A stretch of DNA of 64,000 nucleotides from Bacillus pumilus (GCF_024498355.1 NZ_CP101833.1:663001-727000), one strand, 5' to 3'; positions 34,934-45,721 are shown, counted from the first letter of the stretch. The notes: generated from the sequence alone by a model not told the origin. Program-made: numbers and translations.

Positions 34934-36391
34934 ATGTCACTGTTTGATCACAAAATTTCTGAATTAAAAGAGCTTTTACATAAAAAGGAACTGTCTGTTT
35001 CTGATTTAGTGGACGAGTCTTATAAACGAATCAATGAAGTAGACGGGAAAGTACAAGCATTCCTTGCACTGGACGAAGAGAAAGCACGTGCGTATGCAAA
35101 GGAATTGGACGAGGCAGTTGGTGAAAAGGACGAGCTTGGACTATTGTTCGGTATGCCAATCGGTGTGAAAGATAACATCGTGACGAAGGATTTACGTACA
35201 ACAGCATCAAGCAAAATCTTGCAAAACTTTGATCCAATTTATGATGCAACCGTTGTGAACCGTCTAAGAGAGGCGGAAGCTGTCACAATCGGTAAATTAA
35301 ACATGGACGAATTTGCGATGGGATCTTCTACAGAGAACTCAGGCTACAAAGCAACGAAAAACCCATGGAATTTGAATACAGTTCCGGGTGGATCAAGCGG
35401 TGGATCAGCTGCATCTGTTGCAGCAGGTGAGGTACCATTTTCTCTTGGATCAGATACAGGCGGTTCCATTCGCCAGCCGGCATCATTCTGCGGGGTTGTT
35501 GGTCTTAAGCCGACATATGGCCGTGTATCCAGATACGGTTTAATCGCATTTGCTTCATCATTAGATCAAATTGGGCCGATTACGCGTAATGTAGAGGACA
35601 ACGCATATGTTCTTCAAGCGATTTCTGGCGTCGATCAAATGGACGCAACAAGTGCAAATGTCGATGTACCAGATTTCCTTTCTTCATTAACTGGCGACAT
35701 CAAAGGTCTTAAAATTGCAGTGCCGAAAGAATATCTTGGCGAAGGCGTTGGCGAGGAAGCAAAAGAGTCTGTTCTCAAAGCGTTAAAAGTATTAGAAGGA
35801 CTTGGTGCGACATGGGAAGAAGTGTCTCTTCCGCATTCTAAATATGCGCTTGCAACTTACTACTTACTGTCTTCTTCTGAAGCATCTGCGAACCTTGCAC
35901 GCTTTGACGGCATCCGCTATGGCTACCGTACAGATAACGCAGACAATCTCATTGATTTATACAAAAATACACGTTCTGAAGGCTTCGGCGACGAAGTGAA
36001 GCGCCGCATCATGCTTGGCACATTCGCTCTAAGCTCAGGATATTACGATGCGTACTATAAAAAAGCACAAAAAGTCCGTACATTGATCAAAAAAGACTTT
36101 GAAGATGTGTTTGAAAAGTATGATGTCATTGTAGGACCAACAACACCTACTCCTGCATTTAAGATTGGTGAAAAGACAAGCGATCCACTGACGATGTACG
36201 CGAACGATATTTTAACGATCCCTGTTAACCTTGCAGGCGTTCCGGGAATCAGTGTGCCTTGTGGATTTGCAAACGGTCTTCCGTTAGGGCTGCAAATCAT
36301 CGGCAAGCACTTTGACGAAGGAACAGTTTACCGCGTGGCTCACGCTTTCGAGCAAGCAACAGATCATCATAAAGCAAAACCTGAACTGTAA
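34934..36391 (+). CDS. gatA: Glutamyl/aspartyl-tRNA amidotransferase subunit A (glutaminase)
   Basis: 485-residue amidase-signature protein with the full Ser-cisSer-Lys triad: K79 in GVKDN, S154 in [11 protein letters not shown]178 in [10 protein letters not shown]. It hydrolyses glutamine and channels ammonia to GatB. AGGAGG lies just before the ATG; only 13 bases separate its stop from gatB. Confidence 0.97.
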   Translation: MSLFDHKISELKELLHKKELSVSDLVDESYKRINEVDGKVQAFLALDEEKARAYAKELDEAVGEKDELGLLFGMPIGVKDNIVTKDLRTTASSKILQNFDPIYDATVVNRLREAEAVTIGKLNMDEFAMGSSTENSGYKATKNPWNLNTVPGGSSGGSAASVAAGEVPFSLGSDTGGSIRQPASFCGVVGLKPTYGRVSRYGLIAFASSLDQIGPITRNVEDNAYVLQAISGVDQMDATSANVDVPDFLSSLTGDIKGLKIAVPKEYLGEGVGEEAKESVLKALKVLEGLGATWEEVSLPHSKYALATYYLLSSSEASANLARFDGIRYGYRTDNADNLIDLYKNTRSEGFGDEVKRRIMLGTFALSSGYYDAYYKKAQKVRTLIKKDFEDVFEKYDVIVGPTTPTPAFKIGEKTSDPLTMYANDILTIPVNLAGVPGISVPCGFANGLPLGLQIIGKHFDEGTVYRVAHAFEQATDHHKAKPEL

Positions 36392-36404
36392 GGGGTGAAC
36401 CAGA

Positions 36405-37835
36405 ATGAACTTTGAAACGGTAATTGGACTTGAAGTCCACGTAGAGCTAAAAACACAATCAAAAATCTTCTCAAGCTCGCCGACACCTTTTGGTGCAGCT
36501 GCCAATACACAAACAAGTGTCATCGATCTTGGTTATCCTGGCGTACTGCCTGTACTGAACAAAGAAGCGGTGAACTTTGCGATGAAAGCCGCAATGGCGC
36601 TGAACTGTGAGATCGCAACAGACACAAAATTTGACCGTAAAAACTACTTCTATCCTGATAACCCAAAGGCTTATCAAATTTCACAATTTGATAAACCGAT
36701 CGGTGAAAACGGCTGGATTGAAATTGAAGTAGACGGCAAAACAAAACGAATTGGTATTACCCGTCTTCATTTGGAAGAGGATGCAGGTAAACTGACACAT
36801 ACAGGCGACGGTTACTCACTTGTCGATTTCAACCGTCAAGGCACACCACTTGTTGAAATCGTATCTGAGCCAGACATTCGCACTCCAGAAGAAGCGTACG
36901 CTTACTTAGAAAAGCTAAAATCTATTATTCAATATACAGGTGTATCTGACTGTAAAATGGAAGAAGGCTCACTTCGCTGTGATGCCAATATTTCTCTTCG
37001 CCCAATTGGCCGAGAAGAGTTTGGAACGAAAACCGAACTTAAGAACTTGAACTCGTTCGCTTTCGTACAAAAAGGGCTTGAATTCGAAGAGAAACGTCAA
37101 GAGCAAGTATTGCTTTCTGGCGGTCTGATCGAGCAGGAAACACGCCGTTATGACGAAGCGTCTAAAAAAACGATCCTTATGCGTGTCAAAGAAGGCTCGG
37201 ATGATTACCGCTACTTCCCAGAACCGGATTTGGTGGAGCTGTACATTGATGATGAATGGAAAGAGCGCGTCAGAGCATCGATCCCAGAGCTTCCAGACGA
37301 GCGCCGCAAACGCTACATCGATGAGCTTGGACTGCCTGCATACGATGCGATGGTTCTGACGCTGACAAAAGAAATGTCTGATTTCTTTGAAGCGACCATT
37401 TCAGAAGGTGCAGAAGCGAAGCAAGCATCGAACTGGCTGATGGGTGAAGTATCTGCCTACTTAAACGCTGCTCAAAAAGAGCTGGACGATACAAAACTAA
37501 CGCCTCAAGGGCTGGCTGGCATGATCCAACTCATTGAAAAAGGAACGATTTCCTCTAAGATTGCCAAAAAGGTATTCAAAGAGCTCATTGAAAATGGAGG
37601 AGACGCAGAAACAATCGTCAAAGAAAAAGGGCTTATCCAAATTTCTGACGAAGGTACTCTGCTCAAACTTGTCACAGAAGCACTTGATAACAACCCGCAA
37701 TCCATTGAAGATTTTAAAAATGGAAAAGACCGCGCCATTGGTTTCTTAGTCGGACAAATCATGAAAGCATCGAAGGGACAAGCAAACCCGCCGATGGTCA
37801 ACAAGATTCTTCTCGAAGAAATCAAGAAACGCTAA
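36405..37835 (+). CDS. gatB: Glutamyl/aspartyl-tRNA amidotransferase subunit B
   Basis: 476 residues. Opens with [14 protein letters not shown] and contains [19 protein letters not shown] and [10 protein letters not shown], signatures of the kinase-like transamidation domain; helical and YqeY-like tRNA-binding domains follow from about 300 to the end. It activates the mischarged tRNA with ATP and transfers ammonia from GatA. Last gene of the operon, followed by a terminator. Confidence 0.97.
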   Translation: MNFETVIGLEVHVELKTQSKIFSSSPTPFGAAANTQTSVIDLGYPGVLPVLNKEAVNFAMKAAMALNCEIATDTKFDRKNYFYPDNPKAYQISQFDKPIGENGWIEIEVDGKTKRIGITRLHLEEDAGKLTHTGDGYSLVDFNRQGTPLVEIVSEPDIRTPEEAYAYLEKLKSIIQYTGVSDCKMEEGSLRCDANISLRPIGREEFGTKTELKNLNSFAFVQKGLEFEEKRQEQVLLSGGLIEQETRRYDEASKKTILMRVKEGSDDYRYFPEPDLVELYIDDEWKERVRASIPELPDERRKRYIDELGLPAYDAMVLTLTKEMSDFFEATISEGAEAKQASNWLMGEVSAYLNAAQKELDDTKLTPQGLAGMIQLIEKGTISSKIAKKVFKELIENGGDAETIVKEKGLIQISDEGTLLKLVTEALDNNPQSIEDFKNGKDRAIGFLVGQIMKASKGQANPPMVNKILLEEIKKR

Positions 37836-37840
37836 ATGGC

Positions 37841-37873
37841 AAAAAACCGTCTCAGAGAAGAGGCGGTTTTTTT
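37841..37873 (+). terminator. Terminator of gatCAB
   Basis: A-rich stem with CCGTCTC (37847-37853) pairing with GAGGCGG (37860-37866, one G-U), followed by seven T. The following 140 bases to yerO hold a TATAAT-like box and a ribosome-site-like GAAGGGGAT but no open frame. Confidence 0.85.
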
Positions 37874-38014
37874 GCTTGAAATGACAGGGTCGTATCATAG
37901 ATTCAGACCACCGCCGTATATCAATTCGGAGATTCTTTTCTTATAATGAAGCATAAGCGAAAGACATATTTGAAGGGGATCAAGGTGAACTAAATTGAAA
38001 AACGGCACGTAATG

Positions 38015-38860
38015 TTATTGAAGAAACAGCTTCAATTGTTCCACTACTCTTAGGACGGCAGGGTCCTCACACATGTCTAAATTTGTCAGCATCCCTTGAA
38101 TGACCGGCTTACGAGGCTCATCTTTCGCCAGTTCTTCTTCAATCACTTCGATAGATACGAGCGTATCGTCAGAAAGAAGATGCTCAAGCTTTAACAATCG
38201 AAGCTCCTCTTGAAGAGAAACGGCACTCGGCGCTTCATCCTCCCAAATGGCTTGATTCAGAATCGGCTTGGTCTTAGAACGAAGCAGTCCTTGAACCAAA
38301 TCATCAAACCGATCGAGAATAAAGGAAGAGAGCTCATCAAATGATAATTGGATATGATCTTGTAAAAGTAGTAACTGCACATATGATTGAATGATCCCTT
38401 GGGTCATGACTGACAGGTCAGTTATATAAGGTTCAATCTGTTGTCCATAAGTAGCCAAGAGGGAAATTTGTATTTCATCATTCATTTGTTTTTTCACAGT
38501 TTTAGAATGCTTTTTAATTTGCTGATTTTCCGGAATAATGTTCTCGCTGAGGATCAAAATGATAAAGTCCTTGTTCTCGGCAAAATGCTGGAACTGTTCA
38601 GCGATTTGTTTCTGAAAGATCTCTCTAGGCGCAAGATGTTGATTTTCTTTTCGAATCTTTTCAATACTTTGCATAGAAGTGTCGATATAATATTCAAACG
38701 CTCGATTGAAAAGCTGTTCTTTTGATTTGAAATGCAAATAAAACGCGCCTTTCGATATTCCGCACTCATCTGCAATTTCCTGAATGGTCGTAGAAGAAAA
38801 ACCCTTTTTCGCAAACAACTGGATGCTTGCTTTAATGATTTTTTCTTTTTTTTCGTTCAT
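38015..38860 (-). CDS. yerO: TetR-family repressor, YerO-like
   Basis: 281 residues. The N-terminal TetR helix-turn-helix is clear: IQLFAKKGFSSTTIQEIAD, then ISKGAFYLHFKSKEQLF (to about 50). The remainder is an all-helical ligand-binding domain, longer than the typical 190-220 residues. It is divergent from the RND exporter gene, with a palindromic operator candidate between them, so it most likely represses that exporter and itself. In B. subtilis YerO is reported to control swrC. Confidence 0.87.
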   Translation of the reverse strand: MNEKKEKIIKASIQLFAKKGFSSTTIQEIADECGISKGAFYLHFKSKEQLFNRAFEYYIDTSMQSIEKIRKENQHLAPREIFQKQIAEQFQHFAENKDFIILILSENIIPENQQIKKHSKTVKKQMNDEIQISLLATYGQQIEPYITDLSVMTQGIIQSYVQLLLLQDHIQLSFDELSSFILDRFDDLVQGLLRSKTKPILNQAIWEDEAPSAVSLQEELRLLKLEHLLSDDTLVSIEVIEEELAKDEPRKPVIQGMLTNLDMCEDPAVLRVVEQLKLFLQ

Positions 38861-38921
38861 GAAATAAGGCCCCTTCAGCTTTAGAATGTTACGTCAAACG
38901 CAAGTGAAATGGTTGACGGCA

Positions 38922-38950
38922 TTGTATATCACCGTTTATTATGATATAGA
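38922..38950 (+). promoter_or_regulatory. Candidate promoter of swrC
   Basis: TTGTAT (38922-38927), 17-base spacer, TATAGA (38945-38950). An alternative -35, TTGACG, lies at 38913-38918 but is too far from this -10. Confidence 0.45.
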
Positions 38951-38967
38951 ATGACCAGTCAGTCAAT
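38951..38967. promoter_or_regulatory. TetR-type operator (probable YerO site)
   Basis: ATGACCAGTCAGTCAAT contains TGAC and GTCA in inverted orientation, resembling operators of the AcrR/LmrA type. It begins right after the proposed -10 box, a position that would block transcription start. Confidence 0.6.
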
Positions 38968-38991
38968 ACATAAAGGAAAATGGAGGACATA

Positions 38992-41900
38992 ATGAATTCG
39001 ATCATCAATTTTGTATTAAAGAATAAGTTCGCTGTATGGCTCATGACGATTATCGTAACAGTTGCTGGTCTATATGCCGGATTGAATATGAAGCAAGAAT
39101 CAATCCCGAATATCAACACTCCAGTCATTACGGTTTCTACAACGTATCCTGGCGCAACGCCGGACGAAGTATCAGATAAGGTGACCGATCCAATTGAGAA
39201 GTCTATTCAAAACCTCAATGGGGTCAAGGTGGTCACATCCAATTCCTTTGAAAATGCCTCATCGATCCAGGTCGAGTACGATTACAACAAAGACATGGAT
39301 GAAGCAAAGAAGGAAATTGAAGATGCCATTACTAATATCAATTTTCCGGAAAATGCAGAAAAACCAAAAATCGCACGCTTTAGTATCAATGCGGTTCCAA
39401 TATTGGCACTCAGTGTATCTGGTGATAAAGAATCATTAGAAGAACTGACGAAAAAGGTGGAAGATGACCTTGTTCCTTCACTTGAAGGATTAGATGGCGT
39501 ATCTTCTGTCGAAGCTTCAGGACAGCAAATCAAAGAAGTAGAATTTTCTTTTAAACAAAAGAAATTGAAAGAATACGGTTTAGATGAAGAGACCGTCCAA
39601 AACATGATCAAAGGCTCTGATGTGAATGTACCATTAGGTTTATACACATTCGGCAACAAGCAAAAATCAGTTGTCGTGGACGGCAATATTTTAAGCGTCA
39701 AAGATTTGAAAAACATGCGAATTCCAGTCACACCAGGTGCTAGCGGCAGTGCGGGAAGCGCTGGAGCACCTTCTAACGGCTCAGGAAATGCAGGTGCGCA
39801 AAGTGCGGAGCAGCAGGCTGGAAGTGCAAGTCAGCAGCAAGCAGCAGCTCAGCAGCAAACAGGTGGAGGTTCAGCAAGCAGTCAATCTGTAGAGCTGCCG
39901 ACAATCAAGCTTTCTGAGATTGCGGATATTAAAGTCGTCAAGGATGCAGAATCGATTTCTAGAACAAATGGAAAAGACAGTATCGGTCTGCAAATTGTAA
40001 AAGGCTCTGACGCCAACACAGTGAGTGTGGCAGAAGAAGTCACAAAAGAGCTTGAGAAATTCAAAAAAGATAACAAAGGAATCAAAGTAAGTACCACATA
40101 TGATCAAGCAGAACCGATTAAAGAGTCTGTCAGCACAATGCTGAACAAAGCCATCATCGGAGCGATCTTTGCGATCATTATCATTCTATTGTTCCTTCGA
40201 GATATCAAATCAACATTAATCTCGGTTATTTCAATTCCGCTATCTCTGTTGATTGCAGTTTTAATATTAAATCAGCTGGATATCACACTAAATATCATGA
40301 CACTTGGTGCCATGACCGTCGCCATCGGGCGTGTGGTCGATGACTCCATAGTGGTCATAGAAAACATTTATCGGCGAATGGCGTTAAAGGATGAACCGTT
40401 AAAGGGGAAAGCACTCGTCAGAGAAGCCACAAAAGAAATGTTTATCCCGATCATGTCTTCGACGATTGTCACAATTGCGGTCTTCTTACCGTTAGCACTA
40501 GTGGGTGGAATGATTGGTGAACTATTCATCCCATTTGCATTAACGATTGTGTTTGCTTTACTTGCTTCACTGGTAGTAGCCATTACGATTGTTCCAATGA
40601 TGGCACACAGTCTATTTAAAAAGAATCTGTATGGACAAGCGAAAAAGGTAAAAGAACATAAACCAAGCAAGCTTGCCGGCGGTTATAGACGTGTACTCAA
40701 TTGGACACTCAACCATAAATGGATCACATCAGGAATTGCGATTCTCATGCTTGTCGGAAGCTTATTCTTAGCACCACTTGTCGGTGTCAGCTTCTTACCA
40801 CAGGAAGCAGAAAAGACGGCGATGGTGACATATACACCTGAACCAGGGCAAACGAGAGAACAAGCAATAGATGAAACGAAAAAAGCAGAAGAATACTTAA
40901 TAAAACGTGACCATGTTAACACGGTTCAATATTCACTAGGATCTTCAAATGCACTCACAGCAAGTGTAGGAGGCAACTCTAACGGTGCGTTATTCTTTAT
41001 ACAATATGATGAGGACACACCGAATTTTGATAAAGAAAAAGATCGCGTGGTCAAAGCTCTGCAAGACAAAGCGTCTAAAGGGGAATGGAAATCACAAAAC
41101 TTCTCTTCTGCTGGCGCAAGTAATACGGTGACGTACTATGTGTACGGTGATAAAGCAAGTGATATAGAAGGCACAGTAAAAGATGTCGAAAACATTTTAA
41201 AAGATGAGAAAAACCTGAAAAACGTCAGCACAAGCTTATCTGAGAAATATGACGAATATACGTTTAATGCAGATCAAGAAAAACTGGCGAAGCTAGGTCT
41301 AACTGCTTCACAAATTGCACAGGCGATTGCTCCTCAAAACAGTGAAACAACACTGACGAAAGTAACAGAGGACGGCAAAGAACTTGATGTGAAGCTTCAA
41401 ACGGAAAAAGATGAATATAAGAGCAAAAAAGATTTAGAAAATAAAAAGATCACAACACCGACAGGGCAACAAGTCCGAATTGGTGATGTTGTTAAAGTGA
41501 AGGATGGCTCAACAGCAAATACGGTGACAAAGCGTGATGGAAAAATCTACGCAGAAGTGTCTGGTGACATGACAACAGACGACGTATCAAGTGTGACACA
41601 AGATGTTCAGAAGAAAGTCGACAAGCTTGATTTGAAATCTGGCGTAACGATTGACACAGGCGGCGTAAGTGCGGATATCCAGGAATCCTTTACACAGCTT
41701 GGGCTAGCAATGCTTGCAGCCATTGCTATTGTGTATCTCGTTCTCGTCATCACATTTGGCGGAGGTCTAGCACCATTTGCGATTCTCTTCTCGCTCCCAT
41801 TTACGATTATTGGCGCACTCGCTGGATTGTTTATAGCGAAAGAAACCATCAGCTTAAACGCCATGATTGGATTGCTCATGCTGATCGGGATCGTTGTGAC

Positions 41901-42210
41901 AAATGCGATCGTCTTGATTGACCGAGTGATTCATAAAGAACAAGAAGGTCTATCAACAAGAGAAGCTTTACTTGAAGCAGGTACAATAAGATTACGTCCA
42001 ATCTTAATGACTGCACTTGCGACGATTGGTGCATTATTGCCGCTCGCATTAGGTTTTGAAGGCGGAAGCCAGATCGTATCAAAAGGACTTGGTGTAACCG
42101 TTATTGGTGGATTAACAAGTTCTACACTTCTCACATTGGTCATCGTTCCAATCGTGTATGAAACCTTAAGCAAGTTTAGACGTAAGAAAAAGTTCGCAGA
42201 CGAAGAGTAA
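38992..42210 (+). CDS. swrC: RND-family exporter, SwrC-like
   Basis: ATG at 38992 is chosen because TGGAGG lies just upstream; an ATG at 38980 overlaps that site. 1072 residues with the AcrB-type layout: one N-terminal membrane helix, a large extracytoplasmic loop, a block of membrane helices (about 385-540, with GRVVDDSIVVIENIYRRM), a second loop, and a second helix block from about 905. In B. subtilis SwrC exports surfactin and is needed for swarming and self-resistance. An unusual Gly/Ser/Ala/Gln-rich low-complexity stretch sits in the first loop at about residues 250-300. Confidence 0.9.
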   Translation: MNSIINFVLKNKFAVWLMTIIVTVAGLYAGLNMKQESIPNINTPVITVSTTYPGATPDEVSDKVTDPIEKSIQNLNGVKVVTSNSFENASSIQVEYDYNKDMDEAKKEIEDAITNINFPENAEKPKIARFSINAVPILALSVSGDKESLEELTKKVEDDLVPSLEGLDGVSSVEASGQQIKEVEFSFKQKKLKEYGLDEETVQNMIKGSDVNVPLGLYTFGNKQKSVVVDGNILSVKDLKNMRIPVTPGASGSAGSAGAPSNGSGNAGAQSAEQQAGSASQQQAAAQQQTGGGSASSQSVELPTIKLSEIADIKVVKDAESISRTNGKDSIGLQIVKGSDANTVSVAEEVTKELEKFKKDNKGIKVSTTYDQAEPIKESVSTMLNKAIIGAIFAIIIILLFLRDIKSTLISVISIPLSLLIAVLILNQLDITLNIMTLGAMTVAIGRVVDDSIVVIENIYRRMALKDEPLKGKALVREATKEMFIPIMSSTIVTIAVFLPLALVGGMIGELFIPFALTIVFALLASLVVAITIVPMMAHSLFKKNLYGQAKKVKEHKPSKLAGGYRRVLNWTLNHKWITSGIAILMLVGSLFLAPLVGVSFLPQEAEKTAMVTYTPEPGQTREQAIDETKKAEEYLIKRDHVNTVQYSLGSSNALTASVGGNSNGALFFIQYDEDTPNFDKEKDRVVKALQDKASKGEWKSQNFSSAGASNTVTYYVYGDKASDIEGTVKDVENILKDEKNLKNVSTSLSEKYDEYTFNADQEKLAKLGLTASQIAQAIAPQNSETTLTKVTEDGKELDVKLQTEKDEYKSKKDLENKKITTPTGQQVRIGDVVKVKDGSTANTVTKRDGKIYAEVSGDMTTDDVSSVTQDVQKKVDKLDLKSGVTIDTGGVSADIQESFTQLGLAMLAAIAIVYLVLVITFGGGLAPFAILFSLPFTIIGALAGLFIAKETISLNAMIGLLMLIGIVVTNAIVLIDRVIHKEQEGLSTREALLEAGTIRLRPILMTALATIGALLPLALGFEGGSQIVSKGLGVTVIGGLTSSTLLTLVIVPIVYETLSKFRRKKKFADEE

Positions 42211-42216
42211 GAGGAA

Positions 42217-42242
42217 GCCCCGCTCATTGGCGGGGTTTTTTT
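42217..42242. terminator. Terminator between convergent swrC and nucleoside hydrolase genes
   Basis: GCCCCGC (42217-42223) pairs with GCGGGGT (42230-42236), followed by a T run on the plus strand that extends into the stop of the convergent gene. Confidence 0.85.
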
Positions 42243-43194
42243 ATGTGGAAATCTGACAAACAGCTTTTCTCATGAGTTCTTCAAACGCTTGGAAAAAGGC
42301 ATCACGATCGACATGGTCAATAACTTGAATGGATTTTCCATCTTGATGCTCTTCGGTACGACCTTGCTTTGGTGTTTCGGTGTAAACGATCGCATTCATC
42401 TCCTTTGAACGGGTAAATGAGGTGGAAGCAAGAGTGATGGTCGTCAGCACATCCCATAAGTAGTAAGTTGAGTTCGTTTCGTGATGAATGAGTGGCGGAC
42501 AAAAGGCATAGCACTGTCCGATAAAATCAATCCCAATATGAGAGCGAAGGGAAGCCCAGCGCTGGCGTACATCAAGTGTAAGCGGGACTTGATTCGTGCT
42601 TTCAAGTGCGACCATTTCAATAGGAAAGCGCTCCTGGAAAACAGTGCTGACAGCATAAGGGTCCCAAAAGGCATTCCATTCTGCTGTTCCATCATGCTCG
42701 GGTTCTTCTACATTGCCCTTTTCAAGAAAGGTGCCGCCCATCCACACCAATTTCTCAATTTTATTAGAGATCGAGGGATCCTCTTCTAAAGCGCGTGCTA
42801 GGTCTGTGAGCGGTCCTGTAAAGAGCAGGGTGACAGGCTCTGTTGCCTTTTTAACAGTTTCAATTAGATGAAGGTGTGCTGGAAGTTTGGATACTTTCGT
42901 ATCAACAGCGCCTTTTTCATTTAAAATCGGCAGTGCGTCTACATAAAAGGCATGCATGCGCCATTCCTTTGGAAATGGATTCACGCCTCTAGAATTTGAA
43001 GCAGCGACTTCAATTTCATAAGGGCTAAATCGGTCAATGATTTTTTGAGATGCGCTCAGCGCAGGCTCTAAATAACAATCAGCAGGAATCACAGACAGCC
43101 CAATGACTTTCAGATGCTCCATTTGAAGGAGCAGAAATAAGGAGACAAGGTCATCCACACCGCCGTCATGATTGAAATAGACAGGCTTTTTCAT
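42241..43194 (-). CDS. Inosine-uridine-type nucleoside hydrolase
   Basis: 317 residues. The N-terminal calcium-binding signature is HDGGVDD (DxDxxxDD family) and the mid region has TLLFTGPLTDLARAL and KLVWMGG, typical of IunH hydrolases that split ribonucleosides into base and ribose. WDPYAV and a late WDVLT stretch complete the site. The exact substrate cannot be told. Likely cytoplasmic and monocistronic; it converges on swrC. Confidence 0.85.
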   Translation of the reverse strand: MKKPVYFNHDGGVDDLVSLFLLLQMEHLKVIGLSVIPADCYLEPALSASQKIIDRFSPYEIEVAASNSRGVNPFPKEWRMHAFYVDALPILNEKGAVDTKVSKLPAHLHLIETVKKATEPVTLLFTGPLTDLARALEEDPSISNKIEKLVWMGGTFLEKGNVEEPEHDGTAEWNAFWDPYAVSTVFQERFPIEMVALESTNQVPLTLDVRQRWASLRSHIGIDFIGQCYAFCPPLIHHETNSTYYLWDVLTTITLASTSFTRSKEMNAIVYTETPKQGRTEEHQDGKSIQVIDHVDRDAFFQAFEELMRKAVCQIST

Positions 43195-43292
43195 GGCATA
43201 CCATCCTTTTCATCGTTTTCTTTTATCTTATCAGAATGCTTATCTGTTGAGGGAAACGTGCCTGAGATTTCAAATATTAGGTGGTTGTTCTG

Positions 43293-43320
43293 TTGCCATT
43301 TTCAAAACTCATAGTATAAT
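43293..43320 (+). promoter_or_regulatory. Promoter of dgkB
   Basis: TTGCCA (43293-43298), 16-base spacer, TATAAT (43315-43320), 54 bases before the dgkB start. Confidence 0.65.
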
Positions 43321-43374
43321 TAAAGGTTGTTAGTGGTGAAAATAGATTGCATAATGAATATAGGATGATGATGA

Positions 43375-44283
43375 ATGAAACGTGCTCGAATTATATACAA
43401 TCCGACATCTGGGCGTGAACTCTTCAAGAAGAATTTACCGCAGGTTTTGCAAAAATTTGAACAAGCTGGCTATGAAACATCTTGTCATGCAACGACATGT
43501 GCAGGAGATGCGACACAAGCAGCAGAAAAAGCCGCACAGAGAGATTTTGATTTAATTGTAGCAGCAGGTGGAGACGGCACGATCAATGAAGTCGTCAATG
43601 GACTAGCACCGCTTGATAAAAGACCAAAATTAGGAATCATTCCAGTTGGAACGACAAATGACTTCGCAAGAGCACTTGGAATTCCAAGAGAAGATATTTT
43701 AAAAGCAACAGATGCCATTATTGATGGTGTAGCAAAGCCGCTTGATATCGGTAAAGTCAATGGCCATTATTTTATTAATATTGCTGGCGGCGGCCGGTTA
43801 ACAGAGCTGACATATGAGGTGCCTAGTAAGCTGAAGACAATGCTTGGACAGCTTGCTTATTATTTAAAAGGCATGGAGATGCTACCTTCCATCCGCCCGA
43901 CAGAAGTCGAAATTGAATATGACGGCAAATTATTTCATGGAGAAATCATGCTGTTTCTTGTTTCACTAACAAACTCAGTAGGCGGCTTTGAAAAGCTGGC
44001 ACCAGATTCCATTCTAGATGATGGGATGTTTGACTTGATTATTTTAAAGAAGGTCAACCTAGCAGAAGCCATTCGAGTGGTCAGCCTTGCACTTCGAGGC
44101 GAGCATATTCATGATAACAATGTCATCTACGCAAAAGCGAATCGCGTCAAAGTAGATGTAAAAGATAAAATGCAACTCAATTTAGATGGTGAATACGGCG
44201 GCATGCTGCCAGGTGAATTTGAAAACCTGTATCGCCATATTGAATTTATTATGCCAAAAGCAACAGCTGAAAAAATAGGGTGA
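43375..44283 (+). CDS. dgkB: Diacylglycerol kinase
   Basis: 302 residues of the DAGK catalytic-domain family. The nucleotide loop GGDGT is at 65-69, followed by GIIPVGTTNDFARALGIP. It phosphorylates diacylglycerol released by lipoteichoic acid synthesis back to phosphatidate. Position before rlmCD matches B. subtilis dgkB (yerQ). It is followed by a terminator, so most transcripts probably end before rlmCD. Confidence 0.93.
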   Translation: MKRARIIYNPTSGRELFKKNLPQVLQKFEQAGYETSCHATTCAGDATQAAEKAAQRDFDLIVAAGGDGTINEVVNGLAPLDKRPKLGIIPVGTTNDFARALGIPREDILKATDAIIDGVAKPLDIGKVNGHYFINIAGGGRLTELTYEVPSKLKTMLGQLAYYLKGMEMLPSIRPTEVEIEYDGKLFHGEIMLFLVSLTNSVGGFEKLAPDSILDDGMFDLIILKKVNLAEAIRVVSLALRGEHIHDNNVIYAKANRVKVDVKDKMQLNLDGEYGGMLPGEFENLYRHIEFIMPKATAEKIG

Positions 44284-44289
44284 AGATTG

Positions 44290-44321
44290 AACTTGGTTCC
44301 TTATGGCGACCAAGTTTTTCT
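44290..44321 (+). terminator. Terminator after dgkB
   Basis: AACTTGGT (44290-44297) pairs with ACCAAGTT (44309-44316), followed by TTTTC. Its loop contains an in-frame ATG (44303) that should not be taken as the rlmCD start. Confidence 0.8.
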
Positions 44322-44344
44322 TTGCAAATGAGGTGATAAAATTG

Positions 44345-45721
44345 GTGAAAATGAAACCCCCAGTTCAAAAGAATGAATATTACAATGTAACCTTCGAAGA
44401 CTTAACGCACGAAGGTGCTGGTGTCGCTAAGGTTGAGGGCTTCCCTGTCTTTGTACCGAATGCCCTCCCGGACGAACAAGGGAAAATCAAAGTAACGCGT
44501 GTCAAAAAAGGATTTGCTTTTGGACGACTTATGGAGCTGACAAAGGAAAGTCAGCACAGGCAAGATGCGCCATGTCCCATTTACAAGCAGTGCGGCGGCT
44601 GTCAAATTCAGCATATGAGCTATGAAGGCCAGCTGCTATTTAAACAGAAACAAGTAAAGGACGTATTAGAGCGGATCGGCAAGCTTGATATGAGCCGTGT
44701 AAAAGTTCATCCTGTAATCGGCATGGAACAACCATGGAATTACCGAAATAAAGCACAAGTTCCAGTTGGCGAACGGGAAGGCGGGCTTGTTGCAGGATTT
44801 TATCAGCAGCGTACCCATGAAATCATTGATATGGAAACATGTCTGATCCAGCAGTCAGAAAATGATGCAGTGGTACAAGCAGTAAAAGACATTTGCAATG
44901 CGTTCGGCATAAAAGCATACAATGAAGAGCGGCACAAAGGCTGGCTGCGTCATGTCATGGTTCGCTACGGCATCGCAACAGGTGAAATGATGGTTGTTTT
45001 TGTGACAAGAACGGCTGATTTTCCGCAAAAGCAACAGGTGATTGAGCAGATTATAGCACGCTTCCCACATGTTCGGTCAATTGTGCAAAACGTGAATTCA
45101 AAGAAAACAAATGTTATTTTCGGCGATGAAACGACCGTTTTGTGGGGAGAAGAATACATTTATGACACGATTGGCGACATCAAATTTGCTATTTCAGCCC
45201 GCTCGTTTTATCAAGTGAACCCAGCTCAAACAAAGGTGCTTTACGACAAAGCGCTTGAATATGCAGAGCTGCAAGGCGAAGAAACCGTCATCGATGCGTA
45301 CTGCGGAATCGGTACGATATCCTTATTTCTCGCACAAAAAGCAGGCAGAGTATATGGCGTTGAAATAGTGCCAGAAGCGATTGAAGATGCAAAACGCAAT
45401 GCTGCATTAAACGGGATTAACAACGTTGAATTCGCAGTCGGCGAAGCAGAAGCCGTCATCCCAAACTGGTACAAAGAAGGCATCAAAGCAGATACGCTAG
45501 TTGTCGATCCGCCAAGAAAAGGCTGTGATGAAGCACTGCTTGATACCATTTTAAAGATGAAACCAAACCGCGTTGTGTATGTGTCCTGTAATCCTGGGAC
45601 GCTTGCTCGTGATTTGCGTATTCTTGAAGATGGTGGGTATGTGACGGAGGAAGTGCAGCCGGTGGATATGTTTCCGCATACGAGTCATGTGGAGGTTACA
45701 GTAAAACTTGTTTTAAGGTAA
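44345..45721 (+). CDS. rlmCD: 23S rRNA (uracil-C5)-methyltransferase RlmCD
   Basis: GTG at 44345 ([10 protein letters not shown]) is chosen: GAGGTGA at 44331-44337 is 7 bases upstream, while the in-frame ATG at 44303 sits in a terminator loop and TTG at 44342 is too close. About 458 residues: TRAM RNA-binding domain (to about 65), iron-sulfur cysteines in [10 protein letters not shown] plus a later TCLIQ, SAM site [11 protein letters not shown], and the catalytic cysteine in [12 protein letters not shown]. In B. subtilis RlmCD methylates both U747 and U1939. The AT-rich defence island begins directly after its stop. Confidence 0.92.
   Translation: MKMKPPVQKNEYYNVTFEDLTHEGAGVAKVEGFPVFVPNALPDEQGKIKVTRVKKGFAFGRLMELTKESQHRQDAPCPIYKQCGGCQIQHMSYEGQLLFKQKQVKDVLERIGKLDMSRVKVHPVIGMEQPWNYRNKAQVPVGEREGGLVAGFYQQRTHEIIDMETCLIQQSENDAVVQAVKDICNAFGIKAYNEERHKGWLRHVMVRYGIATGEMMVVFVTRTADFPQKQQVIEQIIARFPHVRSIVQNVNSKKTNVIFGDETTVLWGEEYIYDTIGDIKFAISARSFYQVNPAQTKVLYDKALEYAELQGEETVIDAYCGIGTISLFLAQKAGRVYGVEIVPEAIEDAKRNAALNGINNVEFAVGEAEAVIPNWYKEGIKADTLVVDPPRKGCDEALLDTILKMKPNRVVYVSCNPGTLARDLRILEDGGYVTEEVQPVDMFPHTSHVEVTVKLVLR

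Noticed and set aside
37874..38014. Small gene between gatB and yerO
   Set aside because: There is a TATAAT-like box and a purine-rich stretch, but the following frames stop within a few codons.
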